Positions 44,600 to 56,050 of a DNA stretch of 64,000 nucleotides are shown in pieces. Source of the DNA: Taudactylus pleione (lineage: Eukaryota > Chordata > Amphibia > Anura > Myobatrachidae); the NCBI GenBank assembly GCA_031769625.1, contig JAUIMM010000202.1, forward strand, positions 5,504,001 to 5,568,000, in the 5' to 3' direction. The translations under genes and the position numbers were made by a program. Within the stretch, counting starts at the first letter, position 1, and each line of letters begins with the position of its first letter. The notes below the pieces were generated by a model. That model was not told the DNA's origin. It searched no databases and saw nothing but the letters and a program-made list of their open reading frames with translations.

Positions 44600-45073
44600 C
44601 ACATGCACAAAAATTTACAAAACCACCTATGGTGAATGCATTATCTTGAGTGTACGCACAAATCTGCTGTTGCGATCGGGTCAGACGGTATCAGAAATGT
44701 GCCGAAAAAGTGTTGGGCATTCCTGTGCGATGACTGGGAGGTGTTACTAGTACATGCAAAAATGGTCCATTCAGTGGGTGTGTTGTGGGAGTGTTGTAGG
44801 CGTGTCAATGCAAGAGGCTGCGTTCACAGATGCACAGCTGCAAGTATAGGAGGCCATGGTCAGTGCCAGTTTCAATGATTTCACCAATGGTAGCGTATAA
44901 GGACACACCATTCGGTATTACAACGTGTACAGACGCTAAAAGTGGGTGTCTCAGTCCTTGCACATTTGGCCGCATGGTTGTACATAAGGATAGGAGTGCA
45001 GACACTTGCACATGGGCGACCATCAGTAGATGCAGCTGCGTGAACTTTTGCGCATTAATCAGAATCAGGGCCA
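44600..45073. mobile_element. Diverged partial MITE (GAATCAGGGCC end)
   Basis: CG-containing sequence ending TTAATCAGAATCAGGGCC, resembling the right end of the TGATTC-ended MITE families here. Left end not located. Confidence 0.4.
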
Positions 45074-45561
45074 GTGTGTTGCTTTGGCCTCTCCTAACAC
45101 TAATGTAGTTAGGGATAATATTGTGCAAAGTCTGTGCACTTTTTTGTTGGGCCAGCCTTCAACTAATTTAATCCCACCTACATCAGACCACATTCAGAAC
45201 TTTTCCAGGGCCACTTTAAGTTCCTATTACGTTCCCTCCTCCTTCCTCCCCTGAAGCCTTAAAACAGCTCTGTATTGAGTTAATGGTGCAGTAGACTAAG
45301 GTTTTAGGCAATGATTGAGTTAATGGAGAAGCACAGAGAAATCTCTGGCAGTGACTGAGGGCCTGAGGTGGATGTTTGCGGAGTTGAGAGCGTTTTTATT
45401 TTTACTGTGCATGCACCAGAGTTGCACTTTGCATGCACCAACTTTGATTACTGATGGCGGTCACAGTGAGGGGATTTGGTTTGTGGGAAGTAAACGGGTA
45501 TGCCGAGCCAAACGCAGGAGTGTCTCTACTGTTTCAGGGGAGTGTCTCAGCTTGAAACTAT

Positions 45562-46157
45562 GGCCCTCATTCAGAGCCACTCGCTATTTGCGGTCGTTCG
45601 TTCTAAAACTAGGGGTGGCTATTCAAATGAACCGTTCGCTGTTTGCGGTCTGTTCACGCCTCTATGTCTGAACGAGCGAACAAAACTTGCGTTCGTTTTT
45701 CTGAAAAATACGCCCCCTGGCCGCTCGCATCCTACGTCATGTCCGCTATTTATTAGATTAATCGAGTACATCGACAAGTGTATGAACTGCTCGCTATTCT
45801 TGGGGTTGGTGTTTGCTACCACAATTTTGCGAGCAGTTTTGACTATAAAATAACGTGACGTGGTCCATGACGCTGCTGTTTTAATTATGCACACCCATAA
45901 AACGCCCGTTTTGACCTTTAAGCACGCCTGCGTTCTGATTTCCACTCCCCATTTTCAAGCACCTTCCCCTGTTACCACCCACATACGCCTCTTTCTGTCA
46001 CTCAAAATTGCAGGCATTCGCTATTTTGCGAGCACATGAATTTCGGCTGCACTGACTGGTTAGCGCATGCGTATAACGATCCGTACGCATGCGCAGTTGG
46101 GCTAACATCGCTCGGAACGAACGAGCGGCCGCTTACGAGCGGCTCTGAATCAGGCCC
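45562..46157. mobile_element. Hairpin-chain MITE, diverged copy
   Basis: TAT at 45559-45561 and 46158-46160. Ends GGCCCTCATTCAGAGCCACT and GAGCGGCTCTGAATCAGGCCC. Interior is CG-rich with TTCGTTC/GAACGAACGAGCG symmetry, and shares TTAATTATGCACACCC and TCACTCAAAATTGC-like words with the 21-kb copy. Confidence 0.7.
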
Positions 46158-46160
46158 TAT

Positions 46161-46790
46161 GTCTGTGTACACAGTTGCAGAGGGTCCAGCGACTGATATC
46201 TGAAGGACATTCTGAGCAATCGTAGGGTTGCTCAGAGGATGGATTGTGCATCTTTGTATACAAGCAGCAGATCAGAGGTGCCACTGATGGGTATCTAAGT
46301 GCAAATCACAGTGGCTACAGAATCACAGTCTCTATGGGTTTTTTCATCCAACCTCTGAATCAGACACACTAAGGGCTCTGGCAGAATTGAGTTAATGAAA
46401 CAATGTGCTATATTCTCTGCCAGCGAGAGAGTTAATACAAATAACCCTGCAATTAATGGTTACAGTAGTCTCATAGTAACTTGCACATCAACTATTCAAC
46501 AGAATACTGGTCCTGTGAGAACCCTGATAACCCTAATAGGCTACAATAATTAAACAAAACGATATAAATAAAAACACTACTAACAACAAACAATATACAG
46601 TATAAATAATTCTATGCTTATGTCCTCTTATGCAGTACACTGCAACTTTGCTGGCGTACATAGGAGCAAGACAGCAAAGCCACGAGTTCTATAAATCAGA
46701 GCACCAGGGGCGCTGAATACTGGCATACTGATATGTGACTGGATGGTCAGATTCAATAATACCAGACAAATAAAATACCAGCTCAATACT
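46161..46790. other. Upstream flank, nothing recognised
   Basis: No feature supported. Confidence 0.5.
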
Positions 46791-47450
46791 TACTTTCCAA
46801 CTCTTCCTCATTGTCAAGGAGACTCCCTGAAATAGTAGCAATCTCCCTGTCTCCCTGAAGAGGCTAGCAATCTCCCTGATTGCACCTTACTTCCATTATG
46901 AAGCTGTTATATGTAAAAATAAACCAGAGATCTATACATTCAAATGAGATCGTCAGTATAGTTTCCCTGCATTGGTTATAAGGCACAATGATCCCTATGG
47001 CTACATGCATTTTCTGTAATGTATCAGTGTATTTTCAACAACAAATAGAACTTATTAACTGGCTTGTTTACTTTTGAATGTAAGGCTGCATACACACATA
47101 AAGATTTTCTGTCCAACCATCCAACTAGTTGATTGACGCGGGACTGAATGAGGTAAGTACGGTCCGTGCGTCCTCATAGCCGCGGGGGGGAGGGTTAAGG
47201 TGGCCACACACACAGCGATGTGCTCCAGATGAGCCGATGTGTACGATTTCCCTTGAAACTCTCCCCAGCAGCTCTGCCCATCAGAGATCTATACATTCAA
47301 ATGGGATCATCAGTATAGTTTCCCTGCATTGGTTATAAGGCCTATGACACACCTCTCAAATGTAGCTGTACACATGCACTGTAACCCCGCGCTCATAGGT
47401 GCTGCTTTCACAATCTCCCTGAAATGCTTTTTCAAAAGTAGGCAAGTATG
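46791..47450. repeat. Dispersed repeat with CTCCCTGAAAT / CAATCTCCCTG motifs, interrupted
   Basis: Left part AGGAGACTCCCTGAAATAGT and right part CACAATCTCCCTGAAATGCT then AGTAGGCAAGTATGGCTCC look like two ends of one dispersed frog-type repeat. It is interrupted by a duplicated and inserted block at 46925-47341. Confidence 0.5.
46925..47341. repeat. Interlaced direct duplications A-B-A'
   Basis: Segment A (46925-46985, CAGAGATCTATACATTCAAA...) returns as A' (47282-47341) with two or three changes. Between them segment B (47135-47277, GACGCGGGACTGAATGAGGT...) is a near copy of B' at 47670-47811. B contains only the first part of a MITE that is complete in B', so B was copied from B' after the MITE had inserted. 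Confidence 0.8.
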
Positions 47451-47560
47451 GCTCCATAACAATGTGTTATATTAGAAGCTCTGGAGAATAAAGGTTTTTG
47501 AAAGTAATCCATATGTTTGGTGTCTAGAGGTTTCTATAGGTCTAAGAAATGGGATGCAGT

Positions 47561-48325
47561 CATGTTGCGGCCGCCGGTAACAATCCCGACGGCAGAATGC
47601 CGGCTAGGGATTATTGATAGGAGTCGAAATACCGACACCTATTATAATCCCGACGCTGGAATCTAGAACGACGCGGGACTGAATGAGGTAAGTACAGTTC
47701 GTGCGTCCTCATAGCCGCGGGGGGAGGGTTAAGGTGGCCACACACACAGCGATGTGCTCAAGGTGAGCCGATGTGTACGATTTCCCTTGAAACTCTCCCC
47801 AGCAGCTCTGCACACGATCTGCACACAATTTGGTGTCCAATCTTCGAACGATCGCTCCTGCATCCAGACTTTCACAGAGCATCGTGTCCTAGATTGTCTG
47901 ATCTGCCGTACTGCACGGCAGATCTGACGATGCGATGTGTGACCAGCGGGGACGCGCATCGCATCGTGATCATGTGTGGGGACTCACGATTTACTCTCAA
48001 TTTGGCCATATTTTACACGATCTGTCGTTCAAATGTGTGGGAATCGGCCAGATCGGGTAAAATATCACCATGTGTGTGGCCAGCTTTAGGTTTGGGCCCC
48101 CCGGGGGGATTTAGGGTTAGGCACCCCCCCGGGAGGGTTAGGGATAGGCACTAAGGGGGAGGTTAGGGTTAGGCACCCCTCAAGGAGGGTTAGGGTTAGG
48201 GGGGGGAGAGGGGAGGGTTAGGTAGTTTACTCACCTCGTCGGGATCTCCGCTGTTCGGCATGCCGCCATCAGGATTTCTACCGCCGGGCTCTCATCCGGC
48301 GGTCATTCATACCGATCCCCTAAGA
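47561..48325. mobile_element. TTAGGG-carrying foldback element (copy 4), split by a MITE
   Basis: Left part with CCGGTAACAATCCCGACGGC-type ends at about 47568-47660. Right part with TTAGGGTTAGGCACCCCCCC-like units (48089-48225) and end GCCGGGCTCTCATCCGGCGG then TCATTCATACCGAT. The halves are separated by the MITE at 47732-48085. Confidence 0.6.
47732..48085. mobile_element. MITE, TTA target site, AGGTGGCCACACACA ends, nested
   Basis: Left AGGTGGCCACACACACAGCG pairs with right CCATGTGTGTGGCCAGCT. TTA at 47729-47731 and 48086-48088 lies inside a GGGTTAGG unit of the host element. Interior hairpins include GATCTGCCGTACTGCACGGCAGATC. Confidence 0.85.
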
Positions 48326-48360
48326 AATAGCCACTATTGCATTTGAAGTAGAGTCTTTGA

Positions 48361-48532
48361 GGTAAATTTACTAAAGTGAGGGATTTTAGAAGTGGAGATG
48401 TTGCCCATAGCAACCAATCAAATTCTAGCTATTATCTTTTAGAAGGTACTAGTTAAATGTTAAATAGAATCTGATTGGTTGCTATGGGCAACATCTTCAC
48501 TTCTAAAAACTCTCACTTTAGTAAATATACCT
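48361..48532. mobile_element. MITE, GTTGCCCATAGCAACCAATC type (copy 2)
   Basis: Left GGTAAATTTACTAAAGTGAG pairs with right CTCACTTTAGTAAATATACC; TCTTTG lies just outside each end. Inner arms GATGTTGCCCATAGCAACCA and TGGTTGCTATGGGCAACATC. Confidence 0.85.
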
Positions 48533-48739
48533 CTTTGCACCATATGTTTTCTATTTTGGATTATATGATCTGGATGTAGAAATCTTTGTAAATGGGCAGC
48601 AACTCTGAGGAGGTATTTCAGGATTCATTTGTTTTTGTGTTTTACACAAGCAGAATAATGTGACAATGATTGATAGCCAAGAGAAATATTTTATTGTTGT
48701 AGTAACAGATGAGTTTTATAGGGAAAGTGTGATAAATCA

Positions 48740-48870
48740 ATGGTATCCAGACTCACCTCTCTGTCTCAGGTTTATCTCTCTGGCTCTAACATTAGAATTT
48801 ATCTCTAACTCTCAAGTCCGGATTTTATTTCTCTGCCTCTCAGATCCTGATTTCTCTCTCTGTGGCCAGG
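48740..48870. repeat. CTCTNNCTCTCAGATCTGGATTT repeat block 1
   Basis: Degenerate units such as CTCTCTGTCTCAGGTTTATC and CTCTGCCTCTCAGATCCTGA. Same unit as at 50410-50612, 53858-53930, 59785-59820, 60545-60880 and 62766-63000. Confidence 0.6.
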
Positions 48871-49244
48871 ATGTACTAAAGCTGAAAATGCGGTTTAAAC
48901 CCTGGAAACGGGGTTTTACTGCATTTTCCATATGTATATAAAGCACCAGAATGCTTTGTCCGGTGGGTAATGCCACCTGAAGGTGGCATTACCCAATAGA
49001 AGCCTATGGGCTTCTTACCAAGATGCTTACCCTGAGAGGTATCTGATCAGATCCCTCCCATCACCCCCGCCTGGCGGCCGGCGGCCTTCTGCACATGCAC
49101 AGAAGGACGCCAGAGGGACTTCTAAGTTTTAAATCCGGAAGTCCCTCTGTCCGGGGGCATCACAAAGGATAGTTCTGTCAAGGTAATTGCACTTCTAGGT
49201 ACATACCGCAGTGATCAACCGAGGTATGTTCCTGAAGAGAGGAT

Positions 49245-49560
49245 GTAGTTAGTATGCCGGCGGACAGGATGCCGGCTATTGAAATTCCAGCGTTGGAAGC
49301 CCGACCCGGGACTAAAGATAGGTGTTGAAATCCTGACTCCAGTCTAGATCCCGCTGCCGGAGTTTCGACAGCCGCCATCCCAATCGAAGGCACTCCGGGA
49401 TGTCTTAACTATTAGCCACAGGGAGAGGGTTCGGTTTAGACTTTGGGGAGGGTTAGGGTTAGGCACCACTGGGGAGGTTAGGATTAGGCACTAAGGGGGT
49501 AGGAAGAGGTTTAGGCACTAATGGGGAGCGTTAGGGTGCGAGGTGGGGAGCAGTGCCGGC
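49245..49560. mobile_element. TTAGGG-carrying foldback element (copy 5), truncated
   Basis: Left part CCGGCGGACAGGATGCCGGC and inverted partners; interior GGGTTAGGGTTAGGCACC-like units at 49430-49550. Right end not found; it runs into another repeat. Confidence 0.5.
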
Positions 49561-50190
49561 TTCAGGGGTTGGAGCACCCTGTGCCGGTACCTTAAAGGGC
49601 GCCCTTACATCGCGCACGGCGAAGCGAAAATGGGGGCATGGCCTAATTACCATAGCCCACGCTCCCTATGTGCCGTAATTTGGGGAGGCGTGCATGCATG
49701 GTACACCTCCAAATAACATCAGGCTGGGGGAAGCCTCACTAGCTGGGCTTCCCCCAGCCATCTCCCATCACTGAATGGATGCCACGCGCATGCGCGCAGC
49801 ATCCATTCAGACTCTGGCACCGTTTTTTAACTCATGGGCTGGCTGCTGGCACTGACAGGCAGGCTGTATGTGGTGTGGTGCAGCACGCTGGCACATAGTC
49901 ACACACACAGCCTGCCCTGCCAGTGCCAGCAGCCAGCCTTGGTGATGCATTCATTTACCGTCTCTCCTCCGCATGGCTGCCCTCGTCGCCTTGTCCAGGC
50001 CTCCACGACCGCCCAGTGCTGCTCAGCTTCAGGGTTGCTGATGATGCTGAGGGAGCCCCACTCATCCGGTCACTCGTCGTCTGGTCCAGTGGCTGGCTGG
50101 CCGGCCGTCCGGCCGTCCGTGCTAGCTGTGAGCCCGGCATGACAGTGACAGCCAGGGCCGGGCCAGCCAGACAAAATGCCGGGAGAAAAT
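49561..50190. repeat. GC-rich dispersed repeat (GTGCCGGCTTCAGGG start)
   Basis: AGTGCCGGCTTCAGGGGTTG, ATGGGGGCATGGCCTAATTA and a GGATGCCACGCGCATGCGCG palindrome. Also GGCTGGGGGAAGCC...GGCTTCCCCCAGCC hairpin at about 49723-49765. Related to 12155 and 20390. The overlapping frames (about 100 codons) look like repeat artefacts. Confidence 0.45.
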
Positions 50191-50409
50191 CGGCGCGCCC
50201 TCTGTAGGTGGCACCCTCATGCGGCTGCTCAGGTGGAACATGCCAGAGCCAGTATACTTACCCGACCCTTGTCGGGATACTGAGCATGAGGATGCCGCTG
50301 TCTGCATTTTAAGCAGGCATACTGACTGCCTGTATTTCGTACCCAACTCCCCGAAGAGAGGTGGATGTACCACACCGCAGATGCAATGCTTAGATCATCC
50401 CGCCCTGTA

Positions 50410-50612
50410 TCTCAGATACACTTTTAACCCTATAACTCTCAGATTTGGACATGTCTCTATGGCTTTCATATCTGAATTTGTCTGTTTAGCTGTCTGGTCC
50501 TGATTCATCCTTCTGGTTCCCAGATCTGAAGTTATTGTTCTGGTTCTCAGATCCGGATTTAGCTTTCTAGCTCTTAGATCTGAATATTTCCATATACCTC
50601 TCAGATTCTGAT
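50410..50612. repeat. CTCAGATCTGGATTT repeat block 2
   Basis: TAACTCTCAGATTTGGACAT, TTCTGGTTCCCAGATCTGAA, GTTCTCAGATCCGGATTTAG and similar, roughly 40-45 bp apart. Ends abruptly at the hAT target site. Confidence 0.65.
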
Positions 50613-50849
50613 TAGAGATGAGCGGGTTCAGTTCTCAGAGAATGGAACCCACCCGATTTTTGCAGATCCGAGTCGGATCCAAGACTGGCTCGGGTTTTCC
50701 CACCGGACTCGGATCTCAAAGCGAGGCAAAACGTCATCATCAGTCTTTCAGATTCTCATGGGTTTTGGATTGTATAAAAAGTGCCCCGTGTTCGCCGTGA
50801 TTTTTATTCCGGCTGTGGAGAGTGAAGAGGAAGCAAAGGAGGGTCTGTG

Positions 50850-51060
50850 CTCTTGATGTCCATAGCGGCTGTGCTGTGCTGTTGCTGTGCATAGGGGCTG
50901 TCTGCTGTTGTCCCTTGTCATAGGGGCTGGCTGCTAAATGTCTATAGGGGCTGGCTGTTGTCCATAGGGGCTGGCTGTTGTTCATAGGGGCTGGCTGGCT
51001 GTTGTCCATATGGGCTGGCTGGGCTGTGCTGTTGTCCATAGCGGCTGTGTTGTTGTCTAT
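50850..51060. repeat. 20-bp minisatellite inside hAT (GGGGCTGGCTGTTGTCCATA)
   Basis: Tandem GGGGCTGGCTGTTGTCCATA-like units, degenerate. Confidence 0.75.
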
Positions 51061-51179
51061 TCTCTATAGGAGCTGTGCTGCAGACAGAAGAGGGGGGCTT
51101 CAGTGGCTCCTGTGTCACTGCAGTCCATAAAGGGGTGCTGCTGTGTGGTCCAGGGGTGCTTTGTTCATCCATCAGGGGT

Positions 51180-51560
51180 GCTCTTCACCCCCAGTGTGAG
51201 AAAAATGAAAATAAAAAAAGTGTTTTTTTTTCTGTGTGTGTGCGTTAGCTACACTAATCAGCAATGTAAGCTGCTGCCTGTTTAAGGGGTGCTCTCCCCC
51301 CCAGTGTAAAAAAATAAATAAATTAATCAAAGTGTTTTTCTCCTGTGTGTGTGCGCCTGTGAGCCACACTCATCAACAATGTAGCTGCGCAGGGGGTCCT
51401 GCCTGTGTCGTTTATCAATTGGCTGCTGCCTCGTTCAGGGGTGCTCTCTCCCACCAGTTTAAAAAAAAGAAAGAAATTAATCAAAGTGTTTCTTTTCTGC
51501 GTGTGTGTGTGTGCGTTAGCCACACTTATCAGCAACATAGCTGCGCAGGGGTGCTGCCTG
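51180..51560. repeat. About 130-bp tandem triplication inside hAT
   Basis: Three units each with CCAGTGTRARAAAA, AAAGTGTTTYTYTTCTGTGT, GTGCGYTAGCYACACT and ATCAGCAAYRTA. Confidence 0.8.
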
Positions 51561-51587
51561 TGTCATTTATCAAGGGGCTGCTGTGTC

Positions 51588-51724
51588 CATCCAGGGGTTG
51601 CTGTGTCCATCCAAGGACTGCTGTGTCCATCCAGGGGTTGCTGTGTCCATCCAGGGGCTGCTGTGTCCATCCAGGGGTTTTTGTGTTCATCTAGGGCAGG
51701 GGCTGCTGTGTCCATCCAGGGGCA
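51588..51724. repeat. 20-bp minisatellite inside hAT (GTGTCCATCCAGGGGTTGCT)
   Basis: About seven near-identical units. Minus- and plus-strand frames through it are artefacts. Confidence 0.85.
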
Positions 51725-52329
51725 GGGACTGCAGGGGTGTATTCGTAAAAAAATATTGTCACACTGTAAGTGGAAAAGGCTGTGTATTCGTAAGAAAAAT
51801 TGTCATACTGTAAGTGGTAGCACAGTGTGTTATTCTTTTTTTATTCATAAAAAAAATCTTGTGACACTGTAAGTGGAAACTTCATAATTTTACAATTTAA
51901 TAACACATCGTTAGCAATAAAAAATGCAACTTTTCACTTCTTTCCTCAATCATGAATAAATGATTAGTCTACTCTACACGCCGTCTACAAGACCACAACA
52001 AAGTGCTAAATAACGTGCATTATATATTAAACATAATGACATCATAAACGTCTCAGCTGAGATTCACAGAAACATTTTCAAAAGGTGAAAATAGAGGATA
52101 TGGCTTAAAAAATAGAATAAAGCAGCTAAAACTGCGTTCTCTGATTAAAGTGTCCCTACTCCCTACCCATGGCCCCTCTACCTGAATTTTAGCGAGTCAG
52201 AGGGGCAACTCCATGCAACCGTATTCCAGAGTGCAGGTGCTCCTCCTGTAGCCCAGGTCAGAAGATGTGTAGCGGGTGTGGTGATATGGACTAAAATGGA
52301 GCTCACATCCACTAAAGTGGACAATGAAT

Positions 52330-52840
52330 CCCTAATCTAACAGGGAGCGCAGCTGTAATTTATACACAACACAGGATGGGATGACGATATAAGCTTGGGT
52401 AATGTTATAATCTGGGGTGATGTATACATCATCTTCACACAATATTATTTTGTCCCTACTGGAATCCACCATTACAGGTGCCTCTGTCATTTTTGCACGT
52501 AATTGACGGTAAAAGTCTTTCTCGTAGAATTTGAAGTTCATTTTGATGGGCATCATCTTTTTGCACATTTTGGGGAAGTAATCTCAGGCCGATCACTGAC
52601 AAGGTTCCCGGCTGTGCTGAAAACTCTTTCTGAGTACACACTGGAGGGTGGGCAGCTCAAGTAAAGCAAAGCCAGTTTGTGCAAGGGCCTCCAAATTGCC
52701 TCTTTTTACTGCCAGTAGTTCTTTACATCTCTTCAGATCTGTGTCCTTCTGGGATGAAAATCCACTCACAGCAGCAAGCATGGTGCTCAAGAGTTCTCAA
52801 GAAAGACACAATGTAAGACTTAAACCTTTAATCTGAAATA
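52330..52840 (-). pseudogene. hAT transposase C-terminal remnant
   Basis: On the minus strand one frame at about 52625-52560 reads PSSVYSERVFSTAGNLVSDR, the hAT C-terminal dimerisation signature (SERVFSTAGNL). Just downstream, frames at 52568-52332 give VMVDSSRDKIILCEDD, paralogous to VVVDSSGDELILCEDED in the element at the window edge. Upstream frames (52790-52593) carry KRCKELLAVKRGNLEALAQT but the frame shifts before the signature. The reading frame is broken and no N-terminal zinc finger or DDE catalytic region was recognised, so it is a pseudogene. Confidence 0.8.
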
Positions 52841-53857
52841 TTGCATTTGATCTGTTCCACTTGTCCACATATCTGTCACAGATTCTGTGCTGGTTAAGTG
52901 GTCATTGGGTACAACGGCAGTTTGAAGGCCACTAATTATGTTTTTTTTAATGTCCTGTACAAGTTGGGTAAAAGTTTCAAGTGGAATCTTTGCAAAGGAT
53001 TATTTAACAGTCAATTGTTTTGGTAAGCACTCCTCCTGGTCCCCTTCTGGGATGAAAATCCACTCCTAGCAGCAGAAACAGAACAGGATTCTCAAGAAAG
53101 ACTCAACATAAGACCTTAAATCTTACATTTTGTATTTGCTCTGTTCCGCTTGTCCACATATCTGTGTTGGGAAATGCTTTTCATGTGGAAGCTTTGCAAA
53201 GGATTATTTAACAGTCAATTGTTTTGGAAAGCACTACTAGAAGTCTTCCTGGTCCCCTTCTGGGCTGAAAAAAAATCCACTCCCAGCAGCAGCAGTAGGC
53301 ATGTTGCTCAAGGATTCTTCTGGGGCAAGGACTGATGTGAATGTGAATGAGGAAAATTTTTTTGCTAAAGGCCTCCCCTCTTCCCCTCCCCTTCTCCCTC
53401 ATAAATTTACTTTGGAATCAAAAAATGAAATAAAATTTACTACCAATCAACCCTTCATGTCCCTGCCTTCAACTACATACATACTCCAACTTCCTCGGGC
53501 CTCTCTTGAATAATGAAAACATTTGTTTCCTGATGTGCCATGTTGGAAGTTGAACTGCCACGTGTTTGTGCTGCCCACTGCTGCCGCTTAGCTTAGTCAG
53601 CCAGCTAGCTTGGTACAAATTTTGTGCCTAAACTGGATGAAAACAATATAGTGAGCTATGAGGTGGTCAAAATTGACTGGAAACGAGTGGAAATAAATGT
53701 TATTGAGGTTAATAATACTGTAGGAACAAAAACAGGCCCAAATTATGTGATTTTAGCTGTTTTTATGATTTAAAAAAAAAAAATACAGATCCAAAACCAA
53801 AAAACAAAACACGGAAGGAGATACAGATCCAAAAACGGGGGTCGGCGCACATCTCTA

Positions 53858-53930
53858 ATTCTCATTTACTCCTCTGGAAGTCAGGTCCAGATTTGTCTCA
53901 CTCACAGATCTGGAATTACCTGACTAATGG
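53858..53930. repeat. CTCAGATCTGGATTT repeat block 3
   Basis: TCTGGAAGTCAGGTCCAGAT and CTCACTCACAGATCTGGAAT directly after the hAT target duplication: the right-hand remainder of block 2. Confidence 0.65.
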
Positions 53931-54480
53931 TAGGTACACAATAGGACGATAAATCGGTCAGCAGACAGATCCGTTGTCCTAGTGGCCGACTGGTAAGCTA
54001 TATAGACTTAGCAATTGGCCGCTCAGTGTCTCTGGGCTGACATCCCAACTGGGCGGACATTTAGATTTGCCTGCCCAGTTGAGATGTCAGTGTCGGCGGG
54101 TCCCTGCAGCCAGTGTATGGGCAGGCAGAAGGTCGCCTGTACACACAGCCAGATGCATGATATATCGGCATGGGCTGTGCTGCAAGACCGACCTGATATG
54201 TCTGTGAACGACATTGTTCACAGACATATCGGGTGTACACACCTGCCGATGCACTCGTGATATATCACTCATCGATAGAAACAGAAATACAGATGTGTCC
54301 ACATCTAGCCTCCTTGCACGTAACCCTAGTTGCTCCATGCCGTGATGCGACTCGGTAGCACCGATATTCTTTTTGTGTAACTTTTTTCCTAAAAATGCGT
54401 CTTATTCGCAAAGCAGTGTGTATGGGATGCACACGCAGTTTCTGCTGATTAAAGTTATATGCGTCATACATATATTCTGT
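53931..54480. mobile_element. MITE-like hairpin-rich sequence (GGTAGGTACACAATAGGACG start)
   Basis: Interior inverted pieces: CATCTCAACTGGGCAGGCAA partner of CTGGGCGGACATTTAG, and GATATGTCTGTGAACGACATTGTTCACAGACATATC. Ends not fixed. Confidence 0.45.
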
Positions 54481-55255
54481 GTGCAACTATGGCTGTATCT
54501 GTATGCAAATAAAGGAGGGTAACCATTTCATAATGGATTCATGTCTAATGGAAGATTGTGCAGCATTGATACCATTAACAAGTTATTTTCTAATATTCAT
54601 CCTGTACCTGCAGGAATTTAAGTTTACCGTATAAAATATATTGATGTGTTATATGTTTTAAAGTATATTTTTGTATTAATTAGTACAGAAATAAAATGTA
54701 ACTGCACCTGCTGCTCCATCATGTAGGGACAGGTTCAACAAAGCAGAATCATCTCAACAGAAAATTACTAGATAACTAGATTGGTTCAATGTTTAAACTG
54801 CAGAAAAAAGCGAGGTGCCTATTTTCCTGCAGTTGTGCCTGTTTAAATAGATAAATGAATGGTTTAGCATGGCAGCCACTGCAGGTGTACAAAATGATGT
54901 TCCTTCAGATAGGATTAGTTGGGCAGATAAGGGTGTTCCATAAAGCGCAAAAACGTGCTGTGGTCCATCACAGTCAGATTACAATCCATGGTCACGTGAA
55001 ATTGAATGGGAAACGCTCTTTCCCTGTCATGTGGAAACAATACTCACAGTAAACGCTGTATACAATGTCTTCCGAGATTAATGGCTTTCTTGTCAAGCGG
55101 GATGAACATTCCACAGTCAGTCTAATGTGTCAATTTGAGCGCTATAAATACTAGTACTAGTACTCAGAATGCCCGTATGACACCACCCTAAGGGTAAATT
55201 ATTTACTAAGTGGTTGGATGTCTTGCTATTAAAAGCATTACTCGTTTAAAACTAA
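54481..55255. other. Upstream flank, nothing recognised
   Basis: AT-rich. No feature supported. Confidence 0.5.
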
Positions 55256-55257
55256 AA

Positions 55258-56050
55258 TCCGTATTCAATTCGGAGCGAAAAGCCGTTTTTGCATGGTTTT
55301 TGGCGAAAATGTCACCTGAAAATGTATCTCCGTATTCAGTTCCAGTCCGTTTTCACCTATGCGAAAAGTCACTGCACTGAAATAGACGATACTTTTTCTT
55401 CACAGAATAGTAGGAGAAAAGAAGTGCAAAATCTATATTTTGGGGTGCAGATGTTGGGAAACCACTCAGAACCCTTGGTACATCCCCCCCCCCCAAAGGA
55501 GAATTCATCCAAAAAAAGAAATAAAAATTTCCAGGACCACCCCAAAAAGCACATTAGAAATTTGGGGCAAAAATTCAAAAGGTGGGGGGACAACTTCAAA
55601 AACTAGCGACATAAGCTTCTAGGGGTGCTCTAAGAATGGTCAAAGTGTTTTGGGGATTGCAGGTGCTTGTATGACGGAGGAATTTCACTTTTCCTAAAAC
55701 TTCACTTTAGAGACATTAAAATATGCTCATTTTCAAGCTCCCCAAATTTAATGGGACTACTTATTTGCTCCAAAAAAACCTTTATATCATTCTTCATCAC
55801 TTTTACCAAGATGCTAATAGCAAGCAATAACCACCATTATGGTACTAAACTACCATGATGATTTCCGAAGGCAGTCCATCTTTTCCAGGGGTACTGAGTG
55901 ACTCCCCCAATTCAACCTGCACTTATCGCCTGTTCCACATTTGCCAGGTCCCGTTTTCGCCTGTTTGGCAACTGAATACGGAGTAAATGGGAAGCGAAGG
56001 AAGTAGGTAAGGAACTTTCTTGCTGATGCAAAACTAATTGAATTCAGCCC
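55258..56050. mobile_element. Foldback-ended element (CCGTATTCAATT / AATTGAATTCAGCCC)
   Basis: Left TCCGTATTCAATTCGGAGCG with GCGAAAA motifs and right CTAATTGAATTCAGCCC; same end family as 41331-43122 but with a different, shorter middle. Another GTATTCAGTTCC end copy at 55332 suggests nesting. Confidence 0.5.

Larger units (their letters stand above)
50613..53857. mobile_element. hAT element, decayed, with transposase C-terminal remnant
   Basis: Ends TAGAGATGAGCGGGTTCAGT and GTCGGCGCACATCTCTA. Target duplication ATTCTGAT/ATTCTCAT (50605-50612 and 53858-53865), one mismatch. The interior has three short tandem arrays and, on the minus strand at 52330-52840, remains of a transposase. The last 300 bp matches the hAT ends at 24.7-25.04 and 63.16-63.5 kb. 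Confidence 0.88.
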
